Assembly (NCBI GenBank): GCA_903862645.1
Contig: CAIOZF010000085.1
Coordinates: forward strand, 105,417-169,416
DNA: 64,000 nucleotides
DNA from: an uncultured Gammaproteobacteria bacterium
GTDB taxonomy: Bacteria > Pseudomonadota > Gammaproteobacteria > Pseudomonadales > Pseudohongiellaceae
Direction: 5' to 3'
The translations under genes and the position numbers were made by a program. Below are positions 27,202-38,632 of this stretch, piece by piece. The notes beneath the pieces were generated by a model. It searched no databases and had not been told where the DNA came from. It saw only the letters and a list, made by a program, of their open reading frames with translations. Positions within the stretch are counted from its first letter, which is position 1; each line of letters opens with the position of its first letter.

Positions 27202-29075
27202 TGACAACCACCATGACACGCATTGCCCTACTCAGTCAGCGCCTGGCCAACCAGATAGCCGCAGGAGAGGTCGTTGAGCGACCCGCCTCCGTCGTCAAAG
27301 AGTTGCTGGAAAACAGCCTGGATGCCGGTGCCGACCGCATCGAGATCGATATCGAACAGGGCGGCAGCAAGCTCATCCGTATTCGCGACAATGGCGTCGG
27401 TATCGTCAAGGATGATCTCGGGCTGGCGCTGAGCCGGCATGCCACCAGCAAGATCGCCAACCTCGATGATCTGGAAAATATTGTCAGTCTCGGGTTTCGC
27501 GGAGAGGCGCTTGCCAGTATCTGTTCGGTGTCGCGTCTGGAGCTGATTTCACGGGCACAGATTGCCACTGATGAGACGGCATGGCGGGTCGAGGCCGAGG
27601 GACAGGAGATGAGCACCGCGATTACTCCTGCCGCGCATCCGCAAGGCACCACGGTAGAGGTGCGCGATCTCTTTTTTAATACACCTGCGCGCAAGAAATT
27701 TCTGCGTACGGAGAAAACCGAGTTCGATCGTCTCGAAGAAGTAGTGAAGCGACTCGCGTTAAGCCGCTTCGATGTCGGATTCAGTCTGCGGCATAATCAG
27801 CGTGTCGTCCAGCATCTGCATGCGGCCGGTAGTGCGCAGGAAAAGCAGCGGCGTGTGGCACTCGTGGCTGGCCCAGCATTTGTGGAAAGCTCGATCCATA
27901 TCGACATCGAAGCCTCAGGTCTGCGTCTGTGGGGCTGGGTCAGTCTGCCAACATTTTCGCGCAGTCAGGCGGATCTGCAATACTTCTACGTGAACGGGCG
28001 CATCATCCGCGACAAGCTGGTCAGTCATGCCGTCAAGCAGGCGTATCAGGATGTGCTCTTTCACGGGCGGCATCCGGCCTTTGTGCTCTATCTCGAATTG
28101 CAACCTTCGCTGGTGGACGTGAATGTGCATCCTACCAAGCATGAGGTGCGCTTTCGAGACAGTCGACTGGTGCATGACTTTCTGTTTCGCGCGTTGCACA
28201 AGGCTCTAGCGGGTGTGCGTCCGCAGGATCGTCTTGGGGGACAGAATGAGACGGTAGCTGCCGGTACTGCCATGGTCGAACGGAGTGCTGAACTTACCGG
28301 TGATTTTTCTGGGCAGGAGCGCATCAGTTTTGCGCCTGGTTCTGCTGCGGTTTACCCTCAGTCATTTGCGCAGCCTTCCACACAATCTGGTCAATTTTCC
28401 GCTTCCAATTCCGGCTACTCCGGTCAGGTCAATCAGCAGAAGGTGGCGGAGCAGATGGCGGCGTATGCGCGACTGCAGAGTGAGGACGACGTGCCCCCTC
28501 TGGGTTTTGCCATCGCTCAGCTGCATGGGGTCTATATTCTCGCACAGAACCTGCAGGGGCTGATTATCGTTGACATGCACGCGGCTCATGAGCGCATCAC
28601 CTATGAGCATATGAAGAACGCCAGCCAGAGCGAAGGGATTAAGGCGCAGCCGCTCCTGGTGCCACTTTCCATCGCCGTCAGTCAGGCCGAAGCCGACTGC
28701 GCCGAGCAACAGGCTGACGCGCTGCTGGCGCTCGGCGTGGGGATTGAGCGCGTGGCGGCGGAGTCGATCGTGGTGCGACAGATTCCGGCGATTCTGGCTG
28801 GAGCCAATATCGAGCAACTGGTTAGGGATGTGCTGTCCGATGTCCTCGAACATGGGAGCAGTGAGCGGATCCGCAATTATCAGGATGAGCTGCTGGCGAC
28901 GATGGCCTGTCATGGCTCGGTCAGAGCCAATCGGCAATTGAGCATTGCGGAGATGAATGCGCTATTGCGCGACATGGAAAGAACCGAACGCAGCGGTCAG
29001 TGCAACCATGGCCGACCGACCTGGGTACTGCAGAGCCTGGACCAATTGGACAAGCTGTTTCTGCGTGGCCAATAG
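27201..29075 (+). CDS. mutL: DNA mismatch repair protein MutL
   Basis: A 624-residue GHKL ATPase linking MutS to downstream repair. N-terminal motifs are [20 protein letters not shown] (Glu for ATP hydrolysis), [29 protein letters not shown] and [20 protein letters not shown]. The dimerisation domain lies at about 430-615. The endonuclease motif DQHAxxER of MutH-less bacteria is represented here by [13 protein letters not shown], and the zinc-site region CNHGRPTW is present near the C-terminus, so a latent-nuclease MutL is likely and no mutH was seen here. ATG 27201 overlaps amiB; ATG at 27213 is an alternative. Confidence 0.97.
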   Translation: MTTTMTRIALLSQRLANQIAAGEVVERPASVVKELLENSLDAGADRIEIDIEQGGSKLIRIRDNGVGIVKDDLGLALSRHATSKIANLDDLENIVSLGFRGEALASICSVSRLELISRAQIATDETAWRVEAEGQEMSTAITPAAHPQGTTVEVRDLFFNTPARKKFLRTEKTEFDRLEEVVKRLALSRFDVGFSLRHNQRVVQHLHAAGSAQEKQRRVALVAGPAFVESSIHIDIEASGLRLWGWVSLPTFSRSQADLQYFYVNGRIIRDKLVSHAVKQAYQDVLFHGRHPAFVLYLELQPSLVDVNVHPTKHEVRFRDSRLVHDFLFRALHKALAGVRPQDRLGGQNETVAAGTAMVERSAELTGDFSGQERISFAPGSAAVYPQSFAQPSTQSGQFSASNSGYSGQVNQQKVAEQMAAYARLQSEDDVPPLGFAIAQLHGVYILAQNLQGLIIVDMHAAHERITYEHMKNASQSEGIKAQPLLVPLSIAVSQAEADCAEQQADALLALGVGIERVAAESIVVRQIPAILAGANIEQLVRDVLSDVLEHGSSERIRNYQDELLATMACHGSVRANRQLSIAEMNALLRDMERTERSGQCNHGRPTWVLQSLDQLDKLFLRGQ

Positions 29076-29113
29076 TTCAGTGTCATAAGGCGATCGGTAT
29101 GGTCACGATGAAG

Positions 29114-29944
29114 TCAACCTGGGAGCCCGGCCACGCTGATGGCTTCACCCCAGTAATATGAGAAGACGTCACTCAATACTCGCGCGCGTTGTTCGGAATT
29201 TTCCGCAGAGGCAATGTCAGTGCTGAAGAACTGCACAGAGCCGCTGGCGCTGTCCGGATTCAGCGACTGATTGCGCTCCAGCTGTCTGATCACCTGCCTA
29301 GCGATCGCTTCACTGGTATCAACCAATTGCACGTTCGCGTGTCTCAGTTCTACCAGAATCTGGCGTATTTCCTCCATGATCAGCGGATAGTGCGTGCAGC
29401 CAAGCACCAGAGTGTCGGCGCCGCGTTCCAGCAGTGGTGCGATGAAGTACCGCAATAATTGCGCACGTAATGCCGATTGATGCTGCCCCTCGTCGATGGC
29501 TTCCGCGAGACCAGGGCATGGCTGCAGGATGATGTCCGCGTTATTGCTGAACTGACTTACCAGCGTGCTGAATTTTTCACTGTCGATGGTTCTCTGGGTG
29601 GCAAGAATACCAACCACCCCTGATAGGGTTTGTTTGATTGCCGGTTTGATGCCAGGCTCAACTCCGATTATTGGCAACGTATAGCGTTCCCGCAGTAGGT
29701 GCACGGCGGCTGCTGTGGCGGTATTGCAGGCAATCACAATCGCCTTGGCTTGCTGTAGCACGAGAAAATCGCTGATGTGTGCTGCACGTTTCTGCAGCAA
29801 TGCGATGGGTTTGTTGCCATAGGGGGACCAGGCGAGATCGGCGACATACAGGAAGTGCTCCTGTGGTAATTGCCTGCGCAGTTCCCGAAGAGTGGATAGA
29901 CCTCCGATGCCGGAGTCGAAAACACCTATTGGTTTGTCGCTCAT
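29114..29944 (-). CDS. murI: glutamate racemase
   Basis: A 276-residue enzyme making D-glutamate for peptidoglycan. ATG at 29944 (MSDKPIGVFDSGIGGLSTL) follows GCAGGT; upstream codons in the same frame are not family-like. Catalytic cysteines lie in VIACNTATAAAVH and LGCTHYPLI, and AWSPYGNK supplies substrate contacts. The gene is transcribed opposite to mutL and miaA and stands between them. This interrupts the usual mutL-miaA operon, so miaA-hfq must have its own promoter in the 150 bases of the murI/miaA divergent spacer. Confidence 0.95.
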   Translation of the reverse strand: MSDKPIGVFDSGIGGLSTLRELRRQLPQEHFLYVADLAWSPYGNKPIALLQKRAAHISDFLVLQQAKAIVIACNTATAAAVHLLRERYTLPIIGVEPGIKPAIKQTLSGVVGILATQRTIDSEKFSTLVSQFSNNADIILQPCPGLAEAIDEGQHQSALRAQLLRYFIAPLLERGADTLVLGCTHYPLIMEEIRQILVELRHANVQLVDTSEAIARQVIRQLERNQSLNPDSASGSVQFFSTDIASAENSEQRARVLSDVFSYYWGEAISVAGLPG

Positions 29945-30094
29945 GTATACCTGCAGGCCTTGATGGTCGGCGCGCAGTATACCAGTCTCCAATGGGATTT
30001 CACCCGAGGTGCCAGCAGGTGGCAGCATTGATGATCAACGCCCCGGGCTGCTTCTGGTATCCTGTGTTTCCTGTTCAATTCGAGTCCGCCACTG

Positions 30095-31087
30095 ATGTCT
30101 GCCCTGTTCGCCTCTGGCCATGATGCTTCGCTCCCGACCCCGGGGCAGCGAACGCCTGTCATTTGTCTTATGGGGCCGACCGCGTCGGGTAAGACGAGTC
30201 TGGCGATAGAACTGGTGCAGAGGCTGCCGTGCGAAATCATCAATGTAGACTCCGCGCAGATCTATCGTGACATGAATATTGGCACCGGCAAACCCAATGC
30301 ACAGACGCTGTTAAGAGCCCCGCACCGGTTGATTGATATCCTCGATCCCGCCCAAGCGTATTCGGTGTCACAGTTTCGCAGCGATGTGCTGCGCGAGATG
30401 ATCAGCATCCGCGATAGCGGCAGAATTCCGCTACTTGTCGGAGGCACCATGATGTATTTCAAGGCGCTGCGTGACGGAATGGCCACTATGCCGGCGGCCG
30501 ATCCTTCGATACGACAACAGATTCTCGAAATCGCCGAGACGCAAGGCTGGGCGGCGGTTCATAGTCGATTGGCTGCGGTAGATCCGCATGCGGCGGCGCG
30601 CATTCATCCTAACGATCCACAGCGGTTGCAGCGGGCTCTGGAGGTCTATTTGATTTCAGGTCGGACGATGACTGAACTCCATCGCGAAGAGCCTGCACAA
30701 AGTTTGGAAAATTCAATTCCATTTGATCTGCACTTTTTTGCGATCCAGCCGGGTCTCCGCAACGTAATCCACCACAAGATTGCGTTGCGTTTTCGTCAGA
30801 TGGTGGCGGACGGTTTCGTTGCGGAAGTAGAAGCGCTGATGCGTCGAGGTGATCTGAATCTGTCCATGCCCTCCATGCGCTCGGTCGGTTATCGTCAGAT
30901 ATGGCAGTACATCGCGGGTGAATTGAGCTTTGATGCAATGCTGGAAAGGGGTATTATTGCCACCCGACAGCTGGCGAAAAGGCAGGTCACTTGGCTGCGC
31001 AGCTGGGAAAAACTGCAGAACTTTGACAGTGAGAACCCCGAAACATTGGATATGGTCTTGAAATCAATTGAGCGGATCACAATATAG
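30095..31087 (+). CDS. miaA: tRNA dimethylallyltransferase MiaA
   Basis: A 330-residue enzyme adding a dimethylallyl group to A37 of UNN-decoding tRNAs. The P-loop is [16 protein letters not shown] (about 25-40). Then come the family motifs [53 protein letters not shown] and the C-terminal [12 protein letters not shown] with [12 protein letters not shown]. An unusually polar 20-residue N-terminal extension precedes the P-loop. It lies 65 bases upstream of hfq, the standard arrangement. Confidence 0.96.
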   Translation: MSALFASGHDASLPTPGQRTPVICLMGPTASGKTSLAIELVQRLPCEIINVDSAQIYRDMNIGTGKPNAQTLLRAPHRLIDILDPAQAYSVSQFRSDVLREMISIRDSGRIPLLVGGTMMYFKALRDGMATMPAADPSIRQQILEIAETQGWAAVHSRLAAVDPHAAARIHPNDPQRLQRALEVYLISGRTMTELHREEPAQSLENSIPFDLHFFAIQPGLRNVIHHKIALRFRQMVADGFVAEVEALMRRGDLNLSMPSMRSVGYRQIWQYIAGELSFDAMLERGIIATRQLAKRQVTWLRSWEKLQNFDSENPETLDMVLKSIERITI

Positions 31088-31151
31088 TGTCTGTCTGGAA
31101 GAAAATTGCTGGGTATTTCCAGCTCCATTTTAATTGTTAAGGAGAGAGTAA

Positions 31152-31427
31152 ATGTCAAAGGGGCATTCGCTACAAGACCCTTTCTTGAACGTGCTTCGCA
31201 AGGAGCGTATTCCCGTGTCTATCTATCTCGTGAGCGGCATCAAGCTGCAGGGACAGATTGAGTCATTCGACCAGTTCGTGATTCTGCTGAAAAACGCCGT
31301 GAATCAGATGGTCTACAAACACGCCATATCCACGGTTGTCCCGGCGCGCTCAGTGAAAATTCCGACACAGAGTTCGGGAGAGTTTCAGCTGGACGACGAT
31401 GAAACTGCGGCAGGAAATGTTGCCTGA
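31152..31427 (+). CDS. hfq: RNA chaperone Hfq
   Basis: A 91-residue Sm-like protein that forms a hexamer and pairs small RNAs with mRNAs. Sm1 is [20 protein letters not shown] followed by [18 protein letters not shown]; Sm2 is [16 protein letters not shown] with the proximal-face YKHA. Q8/F-containing distal and proximal surfaces look intact. The C-terminal tail is short and acidic ([11 protein letters not shown]), as in pseudomonads. A strong AAGGAG Shine-Dalgarno lies 9 bases upstream. Followed after 14 bases by hflX. Confidence 0.98.
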   Translation: MSKGHSLQDPFLNVLRKERIPVSIYLVSGIKLQGQIESFDQFVILLKNAVNQMVYKHAISTVVPARSVKIPTQSSGEFQLDDDETAAGNVA

Positions 31428-31441
31428 CGTGAGGTTGATTT

Positions 31442-32734
31442 TTGTTCTTTGAACGGCCTGAACGCGGTGAAACCGCAATCCTCGTGCACATTGCTCTGGA
31501 AGCGGAGCATGAACAGGAAGATCCCCTCGAATTTGAAGAATTGGTGCTTTCTGCGGGCGCCGTTCCTGTCTGTTTTATAAAAGGCACTCGCAAACGCCCT
31601 TATGCCGGGCACTTTGTCGGATCAGGGAAGCTTGATGAGATAGCTGCTGCGGTCAAGGAGCATCAGGCGCAGCTTGTGCTCTTCAACCATGCGTTGACGC
31701 CCAGCCAGGAGCGTAACATCGAGAAACGGCTGGAGTGCCGAGTGCTGGATCGCACTGGTGTAATTCTGGATATTTTCGCGCAGCGGGCCCGCAGCTATGA
31801 AGGCAAGCTGCAGGTGGAGTTGGCACAGCTCGAACATTCCGTGACTCGTCTCAAGAGAGGCTGGACCCACCTGGATCGTCAGAAGGGTGGTATCGGTCTC
31901 AAGGGCGCAGGCGAGACGCAGCTGGAGCTCGACCAGCGCATGATTCGCCAGCGGATCAAGAACATCAACAAGAGCCTGCTCAAGGTGCGCGCCCAGCGCG
32001 AGCAGGGGCGACGCTCCCGTAAGCGCGCAGATATTCCGACAGTGTCCCTGGTGGGCTACACTAATGCCGGCAAGTCATCGCTATTCAATGCCATGGCTGG
32101 TGAAAGTGCTTATGCCGCCGATCAACTGTTTGCCACACTGGACTCGACGCTTCGTCGTATCGAACTGCCGAATTTCGGAGGAGCTGTTCTCGCGGACACC
32201 GTCGGGTTCATCAGTCACCTTCCTCATAAATTGGTGGAAGCCTTCCGAGCGACGCTGGAGGAAACCACTCAGGCAGCCCTCCTGCTGCAAGTCATCGATG
32301 CTGCCAATGAAAATCACGAGTATCTGACCGGGCAGGTCAACGAGGTGTTGACAGAAATCGGCGCCGATCAGGTCCCTTGTCTGCTGGTCTATAACAAGAT
32401 CGATCTGTTGCCGGACAGACAACCGATGCTGGAGCGAAACGAGGCAGGCAAACCGGTGCGGATATGGCTCTCTGCCAGAACCGGCACGGGTATCGATATG
32501 TTGCTGTCGGCGATCAGTGAACTGTTGGGCGAGGATGTTGTTCAGCGCACCCTGCAGTTGTTGCCAGGCCATGGCCGGCTGAGAGCAAAACTCTATGCCA
32601 AAGGGGCCGTGCGCCATGAGACGACAGATGACAGTGGTGCGGTGAGCATGACAATCAGCTTGCCGCGCCATGATTTTGAACGTCTTCTACAGGACGAAGG
32701 GATCACTCCCGACGATCTGGGTCTAAGCGCGTGA
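31442..32734 (+). CDS. hflX: ribosome-splitting GTPase HflX
   Basis: A 430-residue GTPase that rescues or recycles stalled 70S ribosomes. TTG 31442 (MFFERPERGE) is chosen because homologues begin MFFER and GAGG lies 7 bases upstream; there is no nearer ATG. The N-terminal HflX domain includes DRTGVILDIFAQRARSYEGKLQVELAQL and GWTHLDRQKGGIGLKGAGETQLE. The G domain starts near residue 200: VGYTNAGKSSLFN (G1), ADTVGFISHLPHKLVEAF (G3), YNKIDLL (G4). Sits between hfq and hflK as in Pseudomonas and E. coli. Confidence 0.96.
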   Translation: MFFERPERGETAILVHIALEAEHEQEDPLEFEELVLSAGAVPVCFIKGTRKRPYAGHFVGSGKLDEIAAAVKEHQAQLVLFNHALTPSQERNIEKRLECRVLDRTGVILDIFAQRARSYEGKLQVELAQLEHSVTRLKRGWTHLDRQKGGIGLKGAGETQLELDQRMIRQRIKNINKSLLKVRAQREQGRRSRKRADIPTVSLVGYTNAGKSSLFNAMAGESAYAADQLFATLDSTLRRIELPNFGGAVLADTVGFISHLPHKLVEAFRATLEETTQAALLLQVIDAANENHEYLTGQVNEVLTEIGADQVPCLLVYNKIDLLPDRQPMLERNEAGKPVRIWLSARTGTGIDMLLSAISELLGEDVVQRTLQLLPGHGRLRAKLYAKGAVRHETTDDSGAVSMTISLPRHDFERLLQDEGITPDDLGLSA

Positions 32735-32865
32735 CTCCTGTCAGTGCTCGATTGCTCCGTTTGTCCCGTGCTGATGCGGGGGCTGAACGACAGGATAAGT
32801 GCTGGGTTAATCATCAATAATTCGTTAAAATCACCCCGTATTTTCTTTGGGGTATGGAGAAGCCG

Positions 32866-34092
32866 ATGGCTTGGAATGAACCTGGAAATAAAGGTAATGA
32901 TAAAGACCCCTGGGGCGGCGACGGGCGTCGGGGTGGAGATCAGGGCCCTCCCGACCTGGATGAGGTGATCAAGAGCATCACCCGCAAACTCAATAGCCTG
33001 TTCGGTGCCGGCAATAAATCCGGTGGTGGAACAGGCGGAAGTTCAGGTGGCGGCTCAAATGGCGGCTCAGGAGCAAGTGCTGCTGTTTCCTCAGGACTTT
33101 TCGGTGTCATCGTCGTCATCTTCGCGGTGATTTGGGCTGCGCTTGGTTTCTATACAGTAGACGAATCCGAGCGTGGTGTTGTTATGCGTTTCGGTGCCCT
33201 ACGTGAAGAAGTCGTCATGCCGGGCCTGCGCTGGAACGCGCCAGGGATGGACGCTGTGCAGAAGATCAATGTCTCGCGCGTGAACACTCGCTCCTACTCG
33301 AAAGACATGCTGACCACTGACGAGAATATCGTCAACGTTTCCATGGATGTGCAGTACCTGATTCAGGATCCTGTGAAATTTGTCATGGTGGTCCGCGATC
33401 CCGAATTGAGCCTCGACCATGCAGCCGAGTCGGCGATTCGCCATGTCGTGGGCGGCACCACTATGGACCGTGTGCTGACTCAGGGCCGTGCCGATGTAGC
33501 GGCCGAGGTTCGTGAGAGGCTGCAGCGATATATGGATACCTATGATTCTGGGCTCATGATTTCTCAAGTGACTGTGCGCAACGCGCAGCCGCCCGATGCC
33601 GTGCAAGGTGCCTTCGATGACGTGATCAAGGCCCGAGAGGATGAGCAGCGCGTGCAGAACGAGGCGCTAGCCTACGCCAACCGCGTCATTCCTGTGGCCC
33701 GAGGTGAGGCGCAACGCATCATCGAGCAGGCCAATGCTTATCGTGATCAGGTGATTGCCCGTGCTGATGGTGAGGCGTCACGTTTCGAACAGCTGCTTGC
33801 GGAGTATGAAAAGGCGCCGGCAGTCACCCGTGAGCGCCTCTATATAGACGCCATGCAGGCTGTGATGAGCAACAGCAGTAAAGTGCTGATCGATGTCGAA
33901 GGTGGCAACAACATGTTCTATGTGCCGCTGGACAAGATCATTGAACAGAGCGAGGCGAACCGTGCGGCAGGGACTGCGCAGGTGACAGCTCAGCAGCTGC
34001 GCGAGCTGTCCGATCAGGTTACCAGAGAATTGGAGGCCACGACCGCTGATAGTGCGCGTGTGCAGACAACTCCCGAGCGAGGAGGTCGATAA
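32866..34092 (+). CDS. hflK: HflK, FtsH-modulating SPFH protein
   Basis: A 408-residue inner-membrane protein whose large periplasmic SPFH domain assembles with HflC around the FtsH protease. ATG 32866 (MAWNEPGN) has GGAG 7 bases upstream and matches the family N-terminus; an ATG at 32854 is an alternative. A glycine/serine-rich cytosolic segment precedes one span at about 78-98 (FGVIVVIFAVIWAALGFYTV). The SPFH core follows with ERGVVMRFGALREEVVMPGL and EAQRIIEQANAYRDQVIARADGEA coiled coil. The stop overlaps the hflC ATG (TAATG). Confidence 0.96.
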   Translation: MAWNEPGNKGNDKDPWGGDGRRGGDQGPPDLDEVIKSITRKLNSLFGAGNKSGGGTGGSSGGGSNGGSGASAAVSSGLFGVIVVIFAVIWAALGFYTVDESERGVVMRFGALREEVVMPGLRWNAPGMDAVQKINVSRVNTRSYSKDMLTTDENIVNVSMDVQYLIQDPVKFVMVVRDPELSLDHAAESAIRHVVGGTTMDRVLTQGRADVAAEVRERLQRYMDTYDSGLMISQVTVRNAQPPDAVQGAFDDVIKAREDEQRVQNEALAYANRVIPVARGEAQRIIEQANAYRDQVIARADGEASRFEQLLAEYEKAPAVTRERLYIDAMQAVMSNSSKVLIDVEGGNNMFYVPLDKIIEQSEANRAAGTAQVTAQQLRELSDQVTRELEATTADSARVQTTPERGGR

Positions 34093-34958
34093 TGAAGAAC
34101 ATGATGGCAGGTTTGATCCTGTTTCTGGTGGTCGTCGGTGGTGCCAATTCCGTGTTTGTGGTGAAGGAGACGGAACGCGCCATTCTGCTGAGATTCGGTA
34201 CAGTAGAGCGAGCGGATCTGGAGCCCGGGCTGCATTTCAAAATGCCATGGGTGAACACCGTCAGAAAGTTTGATGCCCGTGTCCTGACCGTGACGGCCGA
34301 TGCTCAGCGTTATCTAACGCTGGAGCAAAAAGCGCTGGTAGTGGACTCGTTCGCCAAGTGGCGCATCGTCGATGTGCAGAAATACTACACGGCAACTTCC
34401 GGTGAGGAGTCGCGTACAAGCAACCTGCTTGCCCAGCGTATCAACGATGGTTTGCGCAACAAATTCGGTGAGCGAGACCTGCAGGAAGTGGTCTCCGGTC
34501 AGCGCGACCTTCTGATGGAGGAGTTGACCCGGGAGCTGAACCTATCGACGGCGGAAGAGTACGGAATCGAGGTCATTGACGTGCGGGTCAAGCAGATTGA
34601 ACTGCCGTTGGATGTGCGTTCCTCTGTCTACCAGCGGATGACCTCCGAACGGCAGCGTGAGGCGCAGCAGCTGCGATCACGCGGGAATGAGCTGGCCATC
34701 GGCATCGAAGCCGACGCTGATAGACAGGAGGCCGTGCTGCTTGTGGAAGCTTACAGAGACGCCGAGCGCATTCGCGGTGAGGGTGATGCCCTGGCAGCCG
34801 CCACCTACGCTGGAGCCTACACAAAAAACGAGGAATTCTATGCCTTCACACGCAGTCTGAATTCCTACCAGGAGAGCTTCTCCAACAAGGGCGATGTTCT
34901 GTTGGTAGACCCTGACAGTGAGTACTTCAAGTACCTGCGTGGCAGCGACGTTCAGTAA
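34092..34958 (+). CDS. hflC: HflC, FtsH-modulating SPFH protein
   Basis: A 288-residue partner of HflK. An N-terminal signal-anchor (LILFLVVVGGANSVFVV) is followed by the SPFH domain: KETERAILLRFGTV, GLHFKMPWVNTVRKFDARVL, YGIEVIDVRVKQIELP, then the coiled-coil segment SERQREAQQLRSRGNELAIG and DALAAATYAGAYTKNEEFYAF. It overlaps hflK by one base, supporting coupled 1:1 synthesis. A strong terminator hairpin follows 15 bases after the stop, closing the miaA-to-hflC unit. Confidence 0.96.
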   Translation: MKNMMAGLILFLVVVGGANSVFVVKETERAILLRFGTVERADLEPGLHFKMPWVNTVRKFDARVLTVTADAQRYLTLEQKALVVDSFAKWRIVDVQKYYTATSGEESRTSNLLAQRINDGLRNKFGERDLQEVVSGQRDLLMEELTRELNLSTAEEYGIEVIDVRVKQIELPLDVRSSVYQRMTSERQREAQQLRSRGNELAIGIEADADRQEAVLLVEAYRDAERIRGEGDALAAATYAGAYTKNEEFYAFTRSLNSYQESFSNKGDVLLVDPDSEYFKYLRGSDVQ

Positions 34959-34973
34959 GCAAAATGCGTTATG

Positions 34974-35008
34974 AGACCAGCAGTGAATTATTTTACTGCT
35001 GGTCTTTT
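34974..35008 (+). terminator. intrinsic terminator after hflC
   Basis: Perfect 11-base arms AGACCAGCAGT (34974-34984) and ACTGCTGGTCT (34995-35005) with a 10-base AT-rich loop, followed by TTTT. It separates the hfl genes from hisZ. Confidence 0.85.
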
Positions 35009-35138
35009 GCCGTCTGCAGGGTGGACAATATTGGGTCGGCTTGTCCGTAGGGCAGGAAGCACTGTTGATGTCCCGGTGCAGGCGAAACAGATTGTTCAAT
35101 AGACAGACTTTTCAAGAGACAGGGTGCAGGGTTCAAAG

Positions 35139-36344
35139 ATGGCTGCGAGTGATCGATGGTTACTGCCCGAAGGGGTGGAGGAGATATTGCCGCCCGAGGC
35201 GTTCCGTCTGGAGTCCTTTCGACGCCAGCTTCTCGATCTCTATTCCAGTTGGGGCTACGAACTGGTCATCACCCCGCTCATCGAATACCTCGATTCACTG
35301 TTGGTTGGTTCCTCTCACGATCTGGATCTGCATACATTCAAGATTACCGATCAACTGACCGGACGCATGATGGGCGTGCGCGCCGACATCACACCGCAAG
35401 TTGCCCGCATTGACGCGCATTGCCTTGCCAGACAGGGCGATGCCAACCGCGAGGGGCCGGTGCGGTTGTGCTATGCCGATCATGTGCTGCACACCAAGCC
35501 GCGAGGCTTGCTTGCCTCGCGGGTGCCGATTCGGATCGGCGCCGAGCTCTTTGGACATGCGGGGGTTGGTTGCGACATCGAATTGATCTGCCTAATGCAC
35601 GAAACGATGGATACCGCCCGGATTGGCCAAATTCATATTGTGTTGGGTCACGTTGGAATTTTCCGCAGCCTGGTCCGCGCCGCGCAGCTTTCCGTCGACA
35701 GTGAGAAGGAATTGTTTGATGCCCTGCAACGCAAGGCTTTCGAGGAAATCGACTACCTGCTGGACAGCCATGTGGACGATGACGATATCCGCAGGATGCT
35801 GCGTGAACTTTCCAGGTTGAGTGGCGACGAGTCAGTATTGACACAGGCATTGGACACCTTTGGCACTGCGCCCAGCAGCGTACGCAAGGAGCTCGCAGAG
35901 CTCGAAGCTATTGCACTGGGAGTCAAGAAACGTCTGCCTTCTATAAGCCTCGGTTTCGATCTGTGTGAGCTGCGCGGTTATGAATACCACACCGGCATTG
36001 TGTTTGCGGCTTACACGCCCGGTTATGGCCGAGCCGTTGCCCAAGGCGGCCGCTACGACGACATAGGGCAGGTGTTCGGGCGGGCGCGTCCAGCCTCGGG
36101 ATTTGACTCTGATCTCAAGGTCATTGCCCGACTGAGCCAGACTCAGTTCGACACCATCAAAGCCATATCGGCACCCTGCAGTGAAGACCTAGCGTTGGCG
36201 AATCTGATCGTGCAATTGCGGCGGGATGGAGAGCGAGTAGTCGTGGATCTTGCCGCCGATGAAGAGCCGGCACACGCCGTACATGGCTGTCGCAGAAGAA
36301 TAACGCGGCTCAATGGACAGTGGCTGGTGCAGGAATTGGGTTGA
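35139..36344 (+). CDS. hisZ: ATP phosphoribosyltransferase regulatory subunit HisZ
   Basis: A 401-residue class-II tRNA-synthetase-like protein that has lost aminoacylation and activates short-form HisG in histidine synthesis. ATG 35139 (MAASDRWLLPEGVEEILP) has AGGG 7 bases before it; a GTG start five codons upstream is the alternative. Motif-2-like segment is VRADITPQVARIDAH...LCYADHVLHTKP, and motif-3-like is AQGGRYDDIG. The histidine-binding patch LRGYEYHTGIVFAAY is present. It precedes purA, as in Pseudomonas. hisG is not in the window. Confidence 0.94.
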   Translation: MAASDRWLLPEGVEEILPPEAFRLESFRRQLLDLYSSWGYELVITPLIEYLDSLLVGSSHDLDLHTFKITDQLTGRMMGVRADITPQVARIDAHCLARQGDANREGPVRLCYADHVLHTKPRGLLASRVPIRIGAELFGHAGVGCDIELICLMHETMDTARIGQIHIVLGHVGIFRSLVRAAQLSVDSEKELFDALQRKAFEEIDYLLDSHVDDDDIRRMLRELSRLSGDESVLTQALDTFGTAPSSVRKELAELEAIALGVKKRLPSISLGFDLCELRGYEYHTGIVFAAYTPGYGRAVAQGGRYDDIGQVFGRARPASGFDSDLKVIARLSQTQFDTIKAISAPCSEDLALANLIVQLRRDGERVVVDLAADEEPAHAVHGCRRRITRLNGQWLVQELG

Positions 36345-36410
36345 CAGGAACCCCGGTAGTTCTTGAGAGACTGAACAGATTCGCGCCCGCAGCAGGGCGT
36401 GGCGAATTAA

Positions 36411-37736
<1,326 letters not shown>

Positions 37737-38122
37737 TGCCAGCGTTGCTGCACGCACTTTTGGAGATGAAGCGAATATTTTTGGAAGTGAATTGATCTTG
37801 GAGTTTCTTCAAGCTAGATGTGAATACGGCGTTCAACCAAAGACCATAGATAACCTAAGTGCTACGCACGCATTCCGGTCGGATTGCGTTCGCACTTCTC
37901 GGCAGCGAAGCTCCGGCTGTCAATTTAATGGGCCAATTGGACAACCCTCATATGTCAGCTTCGCTGCGTCGTCTGTAGATGCTTGATGATGCTCCCGGGG
38001 TGGGCAGGAATATCGCGTTGATAGCCGAGCGAGCTGCGAAGCCGTGGCGCTCGATATCCAGTGCCTAGGATTTCTTACTGCATTTGGGCTCGTGACAACC
38101 CACGCATGTCTGGACGGTTGAG
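37737..38122. other. 386-base non-coding or decayed stretch after purA
   Basis: No frame with a ribosome site or family motif is seen. Imperfect repeated words (CGCACGCATTCCGG, GCAGCGAAGCTCC, GTCAGCTTCGCTGCG) suggest degenerate sequence. A CVGCH haem-like motif appears on the minus strand at about 38085-38100 in a 65-codon frame that also crosses the EAL remnant, so it is probably chance. No terminator for purA was identified. Confidence 0.45.
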
Positions 38123-38522
38123 TTGGAGCGGGCGCTGGAGCTGGCGAGCAAACAGTTGATGATGGGAGTCTTCGGACAATCCGTCAGCTGGTTTGGGACC
38201 CATTTCCCGGCCTCGGAGATCTCACTCTCCATTAATATCGCGCCCCGCCATCTCGTGGGCAAGGTCCTCGCGCCTTGTCAGCCCTATTCGCTGGATCCCC
38301 AGCGCATTATTTTTGAGGTTGCAGGGGCCAGCGCCATGCAGGATCTCAACATTCCCGTGGCGGCACTAACGCGCTTGCGCATGAAGGGGTTTCAACTTTC
38401 GATTGACGACTTCTGGCCCGGTTTCTCATCGATTGTGGTGCTCGGCGGGTAGCCTGGGGCTGCGCACGACCGCGGAGCGCGTAATGGGCAAGATAGTTGG
38501 CAAGTGGGTTAGCGAGGTTTAA
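38123..38522 (+). pseudogene. EAL-domain (c-di-GMP phosphodiesterase) remnant
   Basis: The frame reads SLSINIAPRHLVGK, then LDPQRIIFEVAGASAMQDLN and LTRLRMKGFQLSIDDFWPGFSS, a clear degenerate match to the middle of EAL domains (usual ISVNLSARHL, LEVTES, LAIDDFGTGYSS). After IVVLGG a stop occurs. In the next frame GSLGLRTTAERV follows, corresponding to the later GLRVVAEGVE segment. The EAL signature itself, the KID motif and the N-terminal half are missing. This is a deleted, frameshifted fragment without activity. Confidence 0.72.
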
Positions 38523-38632
38523 GGAGGAGTTTGAGGAGAAGACTGGGGAATAAAAGGTAGACCACTCTGTGAGCTTGTTGGAAGTCGCTTCCGTGGGGCA
38601 CAATGAAAGCTGAAGCATGCTGGAGTGGTTGA

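Noticed and set aside
38065..38262. Minus-strand frame ending with a CVGCH haem-like motif
   Set aside because: It overlaps the EAL remnant read on the other strand, has no signal peptide, and the motif is the only cytochrome feature.
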